From CBDDIP01 sp965229005 (lineage in GTDB: Bacteria; Actinomycetota; Acidimicrobiia; Acidimicrobiales; Ilumatobacteraceae): a stretch of DNA of 64,000 bases. Under the pieces are notes generated by a model. That model ran no database searches and was not told the DNA's origin. It saw nothing but the letters and a program-made list of their open reading frames with translations. A program made the position numbers and the translations under genes. Location of the stretch: the NCBI GenBank assembly GCA_965229005.1, contig CBDDIP010000002.1, positions 248,001-312,000 of the forward strand. The letters are read 5' to 3'. Shown here piece by piece: positions 1-8,342 of this stretch; the first letter of the stretch is position 1; each line of letters begins with the position of its first letter.

Positions 1-49
1 GCCGGCAACGGCGAGGATCACCACGCCGCTGAACGTCGTCGAGCAGACG

Positions 50-1072
50 GTGCCCACGTATCAGCCGACGCCCAACGCGTGGGACCCCGGCCTGGGCGGC
101 GCGTGGCAGGTTCACCACACCGGAGACGAAGAGCTCGTGCCGGTCTCCGGCCACACCGGTGAGCTCCCGGTCATCGACCCTGCAGTCGCTCCCACGTCGA
201 GCGCCGCGGCGGTCGTGGTCCTCGCCGTGCTCACCGCTGCGGCGGCCGTCGCCGGCTCGACGTTGAAGCTCTTCAGCGTCGACACCGACAGCACCGCCGC
301 CACCTTCGAGCTCGCCGACCTCTTGGCCAACGTGCGCGCTGCACTGATCGTCGGAGCGATCGTCCTCGTCATCGGCGCCGTGCTCGCCGCCGGCAGCCGG
401 CGCGAGGGCGTCGGGCTCGCCGGGGGTGCCGCGCTCGGCCTCGCCTCCGTCGCGATCATCGTCGTCGGCGTCGTGCTCACGTTCCTGCAGACGTTCCGCG
501 ACGGCGGACTGGGCACCGGCACCTTCACCAACGAGGCCGGGTTCTACGTCCTCGTCGGCGCCGGCGTGCTCGGCATCATCACCTTCCTCGTGTCACTGGG
601 CGGGTCGGGCTTCGACGGCAACGTCGCCGTCAACCCGTTGATCGTCGCGTTCGGCACCGTCGCCAGCCTGGCCGTCGCGCTCGGTCCGCTGCTGCCGCTG
701 AACGACGCCACGTTCGGCGACAACTTCTCCACGGACGCCACGAACGCAGTCGCGGTGTGGACCAGGATCGCATCGCTCGTCGTGCTCGCCGCCGGCGGAC
801 TCATCGGCTTCCTCAACCGGCGCCGTTGGGGTCTGGCACTCGCCCTCGGCACGGTCGCTGCGGCAACGGCGCTGTGGCTCGGCTCGGTTCGCAACGACGG
901 CAGCAGCGACTTCCCGGCCAACATCGGCATCGGCCTCACCAACCCCGGGTCGTTGGACGGCAAGCCGCACGTCGTCACGACGCTCGGTCTGATCGGCGTG
1001 CTGCTGGCCGCGCTCACCGGCTTCGCCGACGATGCGCGCCGTCGGGGCGCCATCGCTATGGTGCCGACATGA
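50..1072 (+). CDS. multi-pass membrane protein, unknown function
   Basis: A predicted integral membrane protein of 340 residues or more. About eight hydrophobic segments of 20-25 residues follow a soluble N-terminal stretch of roughly 45 residues rich in Pro, Gly and acidic residues. The GTG at 50 is a possible start, but the frame stays open without a stop to the window edge, so the true start may lie outside. No catalytic motif is visible. It lies 13 bases upstream of a zinc-ribbon membrane protein and then a GH3 lipoprotein, all on the same strand, which suggests one envelope-related operon. I do not recognise the family. Confidence 0.75.
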   Translation: MPTYQPTPNAWDPGLGGAWQVHHTGDEELVPVSGHTGELPVIDPAVAPTSSAAAVVVLAVLTAAAAVAGSTLKLFSVDTDSTAATFELADLLANVRAALIVGAIVLVIGAVLAAGSRREGVGLAGGAALGLASVAIIVVGVVLTFLQTFRDGGLGTGTFTNEAGFYVLVGAGVLGIITFLVSLGGSGFDGNVAVNPLIVAFGTVASLAVALGPLLPLNDATFGDNFSTDATNAVAVWTRIASLVVLAAGGLIGFLNRRRWGLALALGTVAAATALWLGSVRNDGSSDFPANIGIGLTNPGSLDGKPHVVTTLGLIGVLLAALTGFADDARRRGAIAMVPT

Positions 1073-1085
1073 TCCGGGGTCTGGC

Positions 1086-1853
1086 ATGAGCGCTTGTCCG
1101 AGCTGCGGATCGGCCAACCATCCGGGCGCCCAGTTCTGCGCCGTCTGCGGCACCGGGCTCACCGGCGACCCGGGACCGCTCGTGCAGACCGTGCCGGCAC
1201 CGACGCAGAAGCCCGTACCGTGGCTTGCGTACGCGGCCGGGTTCGTCGCCCTCGCCGTCGGCTCGTTCTTCGTCACTCGATTGGTCACGAAGGACGACAG
1301 CACCGGCACCGCGTCGTCGCCGTCTGCCACGGTCGAGGCGACCGACGTCCCGGCCACCGAGCCGGGTGGCAGCACTGCGGTCGCACCGCCGACCGACGCG
1401 GCCAGCACCACGATCCCCGACACGGTGCCGGTGACCACGCCGGTCACCACGCCCGAGACGGTGCCGGTCACCAACCCGCCGGATCCGCTCGCTCAGCTCG
1501 CTGCCACCCGCGACGCCGATCGCGCAGCGGTCGAGTCGTTCGTCGGGTTCTGGGTGCCGCAGCTCTCCGCCAAGCGCGAGGGCATCGAGGACGACGGGAT
1601 CATCTACACGAACGCCGACATCGTCAACAACCACAACAACCTCGTCAACGAGTTCGGCACGCTGCTGCTGTTCAGCGGCGACTACAACTACAAGACGACC
1701 GATCTCTGGGTCGACATCGTGCCGATCGCCTTCACCACACCTGACGAGGCGTTGGTGTTCTGCACCGATCGCGGCATCGATCGCGACAACTGTTTCGCCA
1801 AGTTCATCACCCACGATCCGAACGTCTCGCCGACGACGAAGCTCCAGCCTTGA
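1086..1853 (+). CDS. zinc-ribbon membrane protein with exported C-terminal domain
   Basis: 255 residues. The N-terminus is a short zinc ribbon with two CxxC knuckles (residues about 4-21). A proline-containing hinge, one transmembrane segment (about 40-62) and a Thr/Pro/Val-rich linker follow. The C-terminal domain of about 110 residues should lie outside the membrane. The ATG at 1086 places the ribbon at the very start and has a purine-rich GGGG stretch upstream. An ATG 18 codons earlier would overlap the preceding gene. The stop codon overlaps the TTG start of the GH3 gene, which supports co-transcription. The function of the C-terminal domain is not recognised. Confidence 0.8.
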   Translation: MSACPSCGSANHPGAQFCAVCGTGLTGDPGPLVQTVPAPTQKPVPWLAYAAGFVALAVGSFFVTRLVTKDDSTGTASSPSATVEATDVPATEPGGSTAVAPPTDAASTTIPDTVPVTTPVTTPETVPVTNPPDPLAQLAATRDADRAAVESFVGFWVPQLSAKREGIEDDGIIYTNADIVNNHNNLVNEFGTLLLFSGDYNYKTTDLWVDIVPIAFTTPDEALVFCTDRGIDRDNCFAKFITHDPNVSPTTKLQP

Positions 1854-3100
1854 GACGCCAACGCCAGGCCATCGCCTTGGCGGTCGCGCTCGGGCTGGCC
1901 GCTTGCACCACGACGCAGAACGGGGGCAACCCGGGCACCCCGCCGACGAAACCGCCGACGAGCGGCTCTGCTCCGGCCACGGCCGGGGACACGACCAGCA
2001 CGTCCGGTGCACCGGTCACTGCGGTGCCGGTCACTCCGCCGGCAGCCACCGAACCGCCGACGACCGAGACGCCGACCACGCCAGCGCCGACGCCCCTCGA
2101 GTGCGTGAACGCCCTGCCGATGGAGGTGCGCGCCGGGCAGGTGGTGTGGCCGGCGCTGTACGGCGACGAGCTCACACGTCGGTCCGGCGACTTCGCCGAG
2201 TGGGGTGTCGGCGGCGCCGTTCTGATGACGTTCCCCGACGGCGCCAAGCCGAAGGACCTGATCGCGTTGAAGCAGGCCGGCGCCTTGCCGATGCTGATCG
2301 CCACCGACGAGGAGGGCGGCAACGTGCAGCGGCTGAAGCAGTACGGGCTGCTTCCGTCCGCACAGAAGGCTGCGTCGAAGCTCACACCCGCCGAGGCGCA
2401 GGCCGCGATCGCCGAACACGGCCGAGCGATCAAGGCGATCGGCATCGACATCGTGTTCGCTCCGGTCGTCGACGTGCAGCCGCCGGGTGGCGGTGGGCCG
2501 ATCGGCAACCGCTCGTTCGGGAGCGATCCCGACACGGTCACCGCGTACGCCAAGGCCTACGTGGCCGGGTGGCGATCGGCCGGGATCATGCCGGTGCTCA
2601 AGCACTTCCCAGGGCACGGCGCCGCATCTGCCGACACGCATCAGCTGGCCGCGTCGACCGCACCACTCGCCGACCTGATCAAGCGAGACCTGCTGCCGTA
2701 CGCGGCACTCAGCGGCAGCGGTGCGGGGGTGATGGTCGGCCACCTCACCGTGCCCGGCCTGACCGACCGCGAGGGCGTGCCCGCGTCGCTCAGCCACGAC
2801 GCGATCACCGGACTGTTGCGCGAGCAGTACGGCTACCAGGACGCGCTGGTGTTCACCGATGCGCTCGGCATGAAGGCGATCAGCAACGACTTCGGCATCC
2901 TCGAGGCCTCGACGCGGGCCCTCGCCGCTGGCGCCGACGTGGTCATCTTCACCCTCACCGACGATGCACCGCTGATCATCGACGCAATCGTCGATGCCGT
3001 CGGCACCGGCAAGCTCGACGAAGCTCGACTCGACGAAGCGGTGCTGCACGTGTTCACGGCCAAGGGCATCGACCCGTGCTCACGCAGCGCGGCGGGTTGA
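1850..3100 (+). CDS. glycoside hydrolase family 3 lipoprotein (NagZ-like beta-N-acetylhexosaminidase)
   Basis: 416 residues. A lipoprotein signal ends in the lipobox LAAC (Cys about 19), followed by a Pro/Thr-rich linker and a GH3 catalytic barrel. NagZ hallmarks are visible: a DEEGG substrate-binding stretch, the KHFPGHG motif at about residue 251 with the downstream Asp/His of the mobile loop, and the FTDALGM nucleophile motif (Asp about 337). Family members remove N-acetylglucosamine from muropeptides or other beta-GlcNAc glycans. A lipid-anchored form would act outside the cell on peptidoglycan, unlike cytoplasmic Gram-negative NagZ. The TTG start overlaps the previous stop and gives a complete signal peptide. 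Confidence 0.88.
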   Translation: MRRQRQAIALAVALGLAACTTTQNGGNPGTPPTKPPTSGSAPATAGDTTSTSGAPVTAVPVTPPAATEPPTTETPTTPAPTPLECVNALPMEVRAGQVVWPALYGDELTRRSGDFAEWGVGGAVLMTFPDGAKPKDLIALKQAGALPMLIATDEEGGNVQRLKQYGLLPSAQKAASKLTPAEAQAAIAEHGRAIKAIGIDIVFAPVVDVQPPGGGGPIGNRSFGSDPDTVTAYAKAYVAGWRSAGIMPVLKHFPGHGAASADTHQLAASTAPLADLIKRDLLPYAALSGSGAGVMVGHLTVPGLTDREGVPASLSHDAITGLLREQYGYQDALVFTDALGMKAISNDFGILEASTRALAAGADVVIFTLTDDAPLIIDAIVDAVGTGKLDEARLDEAVLHVFTAKGIDPCSRSAAG

Positions 3101-3225
3101 CGAAAGCAGACGAACACCTTTCCGGAATCGTGACCCTCGGCCCGTCAGCCGACGTCCCCGCTGCGCTTCTCGATGGCAACTGACTGCATCCCCACCACGG
3201 GGAGCCATCGACAAAGGAGCCGATC

Positions 3226-4239
3226 ATGGGTGGAATCCGGATCACATCGAAGCACACGTTCTCGGGCCGAGTCGGCCGAGCGCTGGGCACGGCGAGCGTG
3301 GGGCTGGCGATGTTCGCCGTCGCCCCGACGTCCGTCTTCGCCGACGACCCGCCGGTCATCGACATCAACCTGCCGGTCGTCGTCTGCGGCGCGCAGGTGA
3401 TGGCCGCCGGCGCCGGCGCCGGCGATTGTCCGACCACGCCGGCCCCCACCGGCCTGCCCGTCACGGTCGACCCGACCGGGCTCAGCGGCGATGCGCCGAC
3501 GCTGCTCAACGCCAATCTGCCGGTCGTCGTGTGCGGCAACGCACTGCCGCTCGTCGGCGTGGCTGCGGCACAGTGCCCGAACACGCTGGCGCCCGCGCCG
3601 GCCTCGACCGGCGCGATCAACGCCGCCGTGCCGGTGACCGTCTGCGGCAACTCGGTCGCCGTCGGCACGCTTGCCTCTGGCGGTTGCCCGGCAACGAGCA
3701 CTGCGGCCGCTGCGGGCTCGAGCCCGATCAACCCGTCGCTCGCCCTCGGCGTCTGCGGCAACGGCGTCGCCGTGCTCGATCCCGGCCTGGCCGGCTGCAC
3801 GACGAACGGCTCCGGCAACGCCGTCGGCCTGCCCGGTGGACTCGGTACCACGCTGCCGGTCGAAGCGGTGATCAACGGCGTCAGCGACGCCATCGGTGAC
3901 GGCGACGCCATCGACCTCGGTCAGGTCGCGGCCGACACGGGCCTGGACGCGATCGTCGACCCGTCGGTCAACGTCGACCTCTGCGGCAACGCTGCCGCCG
4001 TGGCCAGCAGCGCCTCGGCCGGTTGCGAGGTGTCCGACGTGTCGGGCGATCCCGGTTCCCCCCGGTCCGGTTCCGGTGGCGGTTCCACCCAGTCACCGCA
4101 GTCGGGCCTGTCGCTCCCGCTCACCGGCGCCTCCGTGGCACTGGTGCTCGGGCTCGGTGCCGCATTCGTGCTCAGCGGCGCCGCCGGCCGCTTCGTCAGC
4201 ATGCCTCGGGGGCTGCTGGCGAAGCGGTCGGGGCGATAG
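3226..4239 (+). CDS. chaplin-like repeat surface protein with LPLTG sorting signal
   Basis: 337 residues. A signal peptide of about 40 residues ends near VFADD. Five repeats follow, each with an N/D-hydrophobic-V core, a V-C-G-N motif and a second Cys 12-15 residues on (for example VPVTVCGNSVAV, then GGC). They resemble the chaplin domain of Streptomyces, where VNVCGN and a second Cys form the amyloid-forming hydrophobic unit. Gly/Ser/Pro-rich linkers separate the repeats. The C-terminus is a textbook cell-wall sorting signal: LPLTG at about 297-301, a hydrophobic segment and a basic tail. The protein is probably attached to peptidoglycan by sortase and may form a hydrophobic surface layer. 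The chaplin similarity is by motif only. Confidence 0.72.
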   Translation: MGGIRITSKHTFSGRVGRALGTASVGLAMFAVAPTSVFADDPPVIDINLPVVVCGAQVMAAGAGAGDCPTTPAPTGLPVTVDPTGLSGDAPTLLNANLPVVVCGNALPLVGVAAAQCPNTLAPAPASTGAINAAVPVTVCGNSVAVGTLASGGCPATSTAAAAGSSPINPSLALGVCGNGVAVLDPGLAGCTTNGSGNAVGLPGGLGTTLPVEAVINGVSDAIGDGDAIDLGQVAADTGLDAIVDPSVNVDLCGNAAAVASSASAGCEVSDVSGDPGSPRSGSGGGSTQSPQSGLSLPLTGASVALVLGLGAAFVLSGAAGRFVSMPRGLLAKRSGR

Positions 4240-4329
4240 TCGCTCACACCTGGTCGCTGCTCGATGCCCGAATCGGGGTACCGAGCAGCGACCACTGCAT
4301 GTGAACCTCGTCAAGACTGGATCAACGCC

Positions 4330-5850
4330 ATGGACACCATGACCAAGTCGTCGTACCGTTCCCCCATCGTCCAACGGCTGGGGGCGACGATGACGGCTAC
4401 ACCGATGCAGGTGCTGGACAATTTGTCCGACGACGAACTGGCGGCGATCGTGCGCGGCGGCGATGCCGAGGCCTTCGATGTGCTGTACCACCGCCACGCA
4501 CCGCTCGCCAAGCGCATCGCTTGCCGCCGGCTCCGATCCGTCGACGCCGCTGACGATGTCGTCAGCGAGGTCTTCGCCGGGATGCTGCAGGCGCTGCGCG
4601 GCGGGCGCGGCCCGGTGACCGGGTTCGTGCCCTACCTGTGCACCAGCGTGCGCAACCAGTGCATCGCCCACGGCAAGCGGGGTGCCCGTGTGCAGCCCGT
4701 TGCGTGGGAGGAAGGCAGCGCCTACGAGCAGCAGGCGCCCGCCGACGTCGATCGTTCCGACGAGGCCGGCGTCGTCGCCCGCGCCTTCTCGCACCTGCAG
4801 CCGCGCTGGCAGCAGGCGCTGTGGATGTCGGCAGTCGAGCAGCGCACTCCCGCCGAGGTGGCCGACCGCTTCGCCCTCAACGAGGACGCCGCGAGCGCCC
4901 TCGTGTACCGGGCACGCAAGGCGTTCGCCGTTGCCTACCTCGACGAGCACACCGCAATGGCCACCCGCGACTCGTGTCGCCACGTCGCGTCCTCGCTGGC
5001 GCGTTACGTCCGTGGCCAAGCCGGGGCCAGTGACGTGTTCAGGGTGGAATCGCACCTCGAGGACTGCGAGGCATGTCGCCGCGCCGTCGCCGAGCTGCGC
5101 GACCTGAACTCGTCGCTGCGCACCCTCCCCGGCCCGGCAGCCATCGCTGCCGCTGGCATCTCGTGGCTGTTCAAGGCAGCGGCGGCGACGATGCTGGTGC
5201 TCTCGGCCGGCAGCCTCACCGCCGACACGCCGTTGGCCGCGCGCCAGGCGATGGCGGCTCGGGCATCGACGAACGTCGTCGAGGCACCGAACGGCGTCGA
5301 CCCGCGCACCGGCCAGCCGATCGGCGATCGGCCCGACGGCACCGGGATGGGCGGAACTGACGCGTCGATCATCGGATCGTCGACCGCGGTCGATGGCGTG
5401 TTGAACGGCGCGGTCCCCTCCGGGCTCGAACTGCCCGGCCTGCCCGGCATCGGCGCCATCCCCGGCGGCCTGCTGCTCGACGGCACGCCGTTGGACGGCG
5501 TCACCCCGCCCACGGTCACCGTGTCCGATGACGGCGTCAACGCCAACGTGCCCCTGCCCGGCGGACTCGGCGGCGGCGGGATCAACGTCAACGTCTCCGG
5601 CGCCGGTGGTGTCCCCGGCGTCGACGCCACGGTGGACGTCGGCGGCGTCAACGTGGGCCTCACCGTCGACCTGGACGACGGCAGCGCGGTGGCCGTGACG
5701 TTGCCCACGACGATCTCGGTGCCGGTGCTCCCGCTCCCGCCGATCACGCTGCCGCCGGTCAGCATCCCCGCCGTGTCGATCCCGCCGATCACACTGCCGA
5801 ACATCACGCTGCCCGGCCTGCCCGTGCTGCCGCACCTCCTCGGTCACTGA
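4330..5850 (+). CDS. ECF-type sigma factor fused to zinc-finger anti-sigma-like domain, TM segment and exported tail
   Basis: 506 residues. Domain order: sigma-70 region 2 (about 35-115), region 4 helix-turn-helix (about 150-202), a zinc-finger anti-sigma-like segment with C-x3-H, then HLEDCEACRR (about 216-257), a membrane segment (about 276-302), and a long Gly/Pro/Val-rich tail ending in repeated P-x-I-x-LP units. A separate ECF sigma factor and its membrane anti-sigma factor appear to be joined in one chain, tying a promoter-recognition module to the membrane. ATG 4330 is preferred because region 2 follows closely; in-frame ATGs at 4264 and 4390 are alternatives. It follows the chaplin-like gene, its obvious candidate target. 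How the sigma part would be released is unknown. Confidence 0.82.
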   Translation: MDTMTKSSYRSPIVQRLGATMTATPMQVLDNLSDDELAAIVRGGDAEAFDVLYHRHAPLAKRIACRRLRSVDAADDVVSEVFAGMLQALRGGRGPVTGFVPYLCTSVRNQCIAHGKRGARVQPVAWEEGSAYEQQAPADVDRSDEAGVVARAFSHLQPRWQQALWMSAVEQRTPAEVADRFALNEDAASALVYRARKAFAVAYLDEHTAMATRDSCRHVASSLARYVRGQAGASDVFRVESHLEDCEACRRAVAELRDLNSSLRTLPGPAAIAAAGISWLFKAAAATMLVLSAGSLTADTPLAARQAMAARASTNVVEAPNGVDPRTGQPIGDRPDGTGMGGTDASIIGSSTAVDGVLNGAVPSGLELPGLPGIGAIPGGLLLDGTPLDGVTPPTVTVSDDGVNANVPLPGGLGGGGINVNVSGAGGVPGVDATVDVGGVNVGLTVDLDDGSAVAVTLPTTISVPVLPLPPITLPPVSIPAVSIPPITLPNITLPGLPVLPHLLGH

Positions 5851-5866
5851 CCCACTCACCCCTGCT

Positions 5867-6018
5867 GAGTGGAGGGTTTCGAGCACACCCGGGCGGACGC
5901 CACACCCTCCACACCTCCCGAGTGGAGGCTTTCAAGCACACCCGGGCGGACCCCAAACCCTCCGCACCTCCCGAGTGGAGGCTTTCAAGCACACCCGTGC
6001 GGACCCCAAACCCTCCAC
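5867..6018. repeat. 53-bp tandem palindromic repeat, locus 1 (three units)
   Basis: Three units start at about 5867, 5920 and 5973, giving a 53-bp period; the third is truncated at about 46 bases. Each has a left arm GGAGGSTTTC, a middle containing CACACCCGGGCGGAC and a right arm AAACCCTCC, so each can fold into a hairpin. Unit 1 deviates in its right arm. The array lies between the sigma-fusion gene and the MarR regulator. Related units with the same period occur at 61995-62135. Confidence 0.85.
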
Positions 6019-6064
6019 TGGGAGGTGCTGCGTGACGCACTTCACGGCGAAAGGTGGAGATCAA

Positions 6065-6079
6065 TAGTTCGATGAACTA
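6065..6079. promoter_or_regulatory. palindromic operator candidate for the MarR regulator
   Basis: TAGTTC-GAT-GAACTA is a perfect 6-bp inverted repeat with a 3-bp spacer. It ends 23 bases before the GTG start of the MarR gene. MarR proteins usually autoregulate through 16-20 bp palindromes at this position, so this is a good operator candidate. It has not been matched to a known site. Confidence 0.6.
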
Positions 6080-6102
6080 ACGATTACGGCAGACTGGGTC
6101 AC

Positions 6103-6603
6103 GTGACGACATCGCTGCATGCAGAGACAGAAGCTCCTGACTCCGCAGATGTCATCGAACTGGCCATCAACCTGCGGTTCTCGATCGCTCGACTGGCCCG
6201 GCTGCTTCGGCAGCAGGCTGCCGACGGGCTCGGCTCGACGCTCGTCTACACGCTGGCGACGATCGACCGCGAGGGGCCGATGACGCTCGGCGACGTGGCG
6301 ACGGCCGAGCAGGTGTCGCCGCCGACGATCACTGCCGCGGTGGGCAAGCTCGAGGCGCTCGGCTTCGTGGCCAGGGTGCGCGACGAGCGTGATGGCCGCG
6401 TGTGGCGCGTCGAGACCACGGAGGCCGGCCGCGACCACCTCGCCACCACACGGACGCGGCGCACCGCGTGGTTGGTCGAGCGGCTCCAGCAGCTCAGCCC
6501 GACCGACGTCGCCCATCTCGAGGCGGCCATCGACGCGCTCGGACAGCTCGGGGCGATCGGCGCGCCGAGCTCGCCCGCGCTCGACTCCGGGGCACCTCGA
6601 TGA
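6103..6603 (+). CDS. MarR family transcriptional regulator
   Basis: 166 residues with a winged helix-turn-helix. The recognition segment (GDVATAEQVSPPTITAAVGK, about residues 63-82) is followed by the wing with a D-E-R-D-x-R sequence typical of MarR (about 94-100). MarR dimers repress efflux or catabolic genes until a small ligand binds. The GTG start lies just downstream of the palindrome at 6065-6079, and the stop overlaps the MFS start in ATGA. The likely role is ligand-responsive control of the efflux pump and glyoxalase-like protein that follow. The ligand cannot be read from the sequence. Confidence 0.9.
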   Translation: MTTSLHAETEAPDSADVIELAINLRFSIARLARLLRQQAADGLGSTLVYTLATIDREGPMTLGDVATAEQVSPPTITAAVGKLEALGFVARVRDERDGRVWRVETTEAGRDHLATTRTRRTAWLVERLQQLSPTDVAHLEAAIDALGQLGAIGAPSSPALDSGAPR

Positions 6604-7895
6604 GCCCGCGCACCCGACAGGCGACGAGCGACACGCTGCGCTCGTTCAAGTTCCACAACTTCCGTCTGTTCTTCGGCGGCCAGCTGATCTCGCAGGTCGG
6701 CAACTGGTTGACGTTGATCGCCCAGAGCCTGTTCGTGCTGAAACTGACGACGGATGCCAACCACCCGCACGGCAACGGCGTGGCGCTCGGCTTCCTCACC
6801 GCGTTCCAGTTCTTGCCGGTGCTGGTGCTCGGCCCGTGGGCGGGGTTGGTGGCCGATCGCAGCGACAAGCGAAAGCTGCTGCTGATCGTTCAGGCGATCG
6901 CCATGCTGCAGTCGTTCGCGTTGGCCGCGTTGGCGCTCGGCAACCCACCGCTCGTCGCGGTGTACGGCGTGGCGATGATCGGCGGCGTCATCACCGCGTT
7001 CGACAACCCGGCTCGCCGCGCCTTCGTCGTCGAGATGGTGCCCGAGGACCACGTGCAGAACGCGGTCTCGCTGAACAGCGCGCTGATGACCGGGTCCCGG
7101 GTGATCGGACCGGCGATGGCCGGGCTGCTGGTCATCACGGTCGGCTACTCGTGGTGCTTCGCCATCGACGGCGTGTCCTACCTCGCCGTGCTGTGGGGGC
7201 TGTGGCGGATGGTCCCCGCCGACCTGCGCCCGTCGATCCCCACCGCCCGCACCAAGGGTCAGGTGATGTCCGGGCTGCGCTACGTACGGGCCACGCACGA
7301 CCTGTGGGTGCCGCTGGTGATGATGGCGGTCGTGGGCACGCTGGCGTTCAACTTCGGTGTCGTCATGCCGCTGTTCGTCAGCGACGACTTCGATCGCTCG
7401 ACCACCACCTACACGGTTCTCATGTCGATCCTCAGCATCGGCTCACTGGTCGGCGCGCTCTACACGGCTCGCCGCACCACGGTGACCGTGCACAACGTGG
7501 CGGTCGGCGCAGCTGCGTTCGGTGCGTCGATGCTCGCCCTTGCCGCGGTGCCGATGTTCTACGGGATCTTCCCGGTCGCCATCGCCGTCGGCTTCGCCAG
7601 CATGGTGTTCATGACCGCCTCGACGGCGATCGTGCAGGTTCGCAGCGACCCGTCGATGCGCGGCCGCGTGCTGGCGCTGCAGGCGATGGTCTTCCTCGGT
7701 TCGACTCCGGTGGGCGGGCCGCTGCTGGGCGCGATCTGCGAGTTCATCGACCCCCGTGCCGGCCTCGCCGTCGGTGGCGTCGCCTGCCTCGGCGCGGCGG
7801 CGTGGGGTCACCAGCGCGATCGGGCGGTCAACGGTCGCGCGCTGCCCGCCGACGCGGCAAGACTTCAGGGAAGCGCTGCAGTCGGAGGTTCCTGA
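6600..7895 (+). CDS. MFS transporter, EntS-like efflux family
   Basis: 431 residues with about 10-12 transmembrane segments. The N-terminal pattern FRLFFGGQLISQVGNWL and the cytoplasmic loop ADRSDKRKLL are typical of the EntS/DHA3-like branch of MFS exporters. The ATG at 6600 overlaps the MarR stop, and the stop overlaps the following VOC gene, so the three genes form a tight operon. By context this is a proton-driven drug or metabolite efflux pump in the plasma membrane. The substrate is unknown. Confidence 0.88.
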   Translation: MSPRTRQATSDTLRSFKFHNFRLFFGGQLISQVGNWLTLIAQSLFVLKLTTDANHPHGNGVALGFLTAFQFLPVLVLGPWAGLVADRSDKRKLLLIVQAIAMLQSFALAALALGNPPLVAVYGVAMIGGVITAFDNPARRAFVVEMVPEDHVQNAVSLNSALMTGSRVIGPAMAGLLVITVGYSWCFAIDGVSYLAVLWGLWRMVPADLRPSIPTARTKGQVMSGLRYVRATHDLWVPLVMMAVVGTLAFNFGVVMPLFVSDDFDRSTTTYTVLMSILSIGSLVGALYTARRTTVTVHNVAVGAAAFGASMLALAAVPMFYGIFPVAIAVGFASMVFMTASTAIVQVRSDPSMRGRVLALQAMVFLGSTPVGGPLLGAICEFIDPRAGLAVGGVACLGAAAWGHQRDRAVNGRALPADAARLQGSAAVGGS

Positions 7896-8302
7896 TGCCC
7901 GTCACCGTCGGTTTCAACCACGTCGCCACCTTGACCACGGACCTGGACCGGTTGGCGAAGTTCTACATCGATGCGTTCGACGCGGTGATCTCGTTCGAGA
8001 TGGCCGCCGAGGGCAGCCATCCGCGGATGTCGATCCTCGACCTCGGCGGTGGCGCGGCGCTCAACGTCTTCGAGACGCCGCCCGAGGCGATCATCGGCGA
8101 GCAGCGCACGCAGGGCAGCCGCGGTGCCATCGACCACTTCGCCCTCGCCGTCGACACGAAGGAGACGCTGGAGTCGGTGCGCGAGCGGATCGTCGCGGCC
8201 GGCGGCGACGTCGGCGACATCCAGCAGCTCGGATCGGAGTGGTCGCTGTTCTTCCGCGACATCGACGGCATGGAGCTCGAGGTCTGCGCACCCGCCGCCT
8301 GA
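7895..8302 (+). CDS. glyoxalase/VOC family protein
   Basis: 135 residues with the two beta-alpha-beta-beta-beta units of the vicinal oxygen chelate fold. The first unit begins with FNHVATLTTDLDRLAKFYID, the second with IDHFALAV, and the last strand carries the metal-type glutamate in IDGMELEV. VOC proteins include glyoxalases, dioxygenases and antibiotic-binding proteins. The operon with a MarR regulator and efflux pump fits a role in binding or modifying a toxic compound. The start overlaps the MFS stop (TGATG). Confidence 0.88.
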   Translation: MPVTVGFNHVATLTTDLDRLAKFYIDAFDAVISFEMAAEGSHPRMSILDLGGGAALNVFETPPEAIIGEQRTQGSRGAIDHFALAVDTKETLESVRERIVAAGGDVGDIQQLGSEWSLFFRDIDGMELEVCAPAA

Positions 8303-8342
8303 GTCGGGAACCCGGCGATGCGTCGGTGACGTCGAAGCTGGC

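Noticed and set aside
5867..6018. 53-bp repeats as a CRISPR array
   Set aside because: Units are contiguous with no unique spacers, and no cas genes are present. The variation lies inside the unit rather than between units.
5869..6075. Small proteins encoded across the repeat arrays
   Set aside because: The open frames exist only because the repeat lacks stops in some frames. The translated repeats have no start context or domain.
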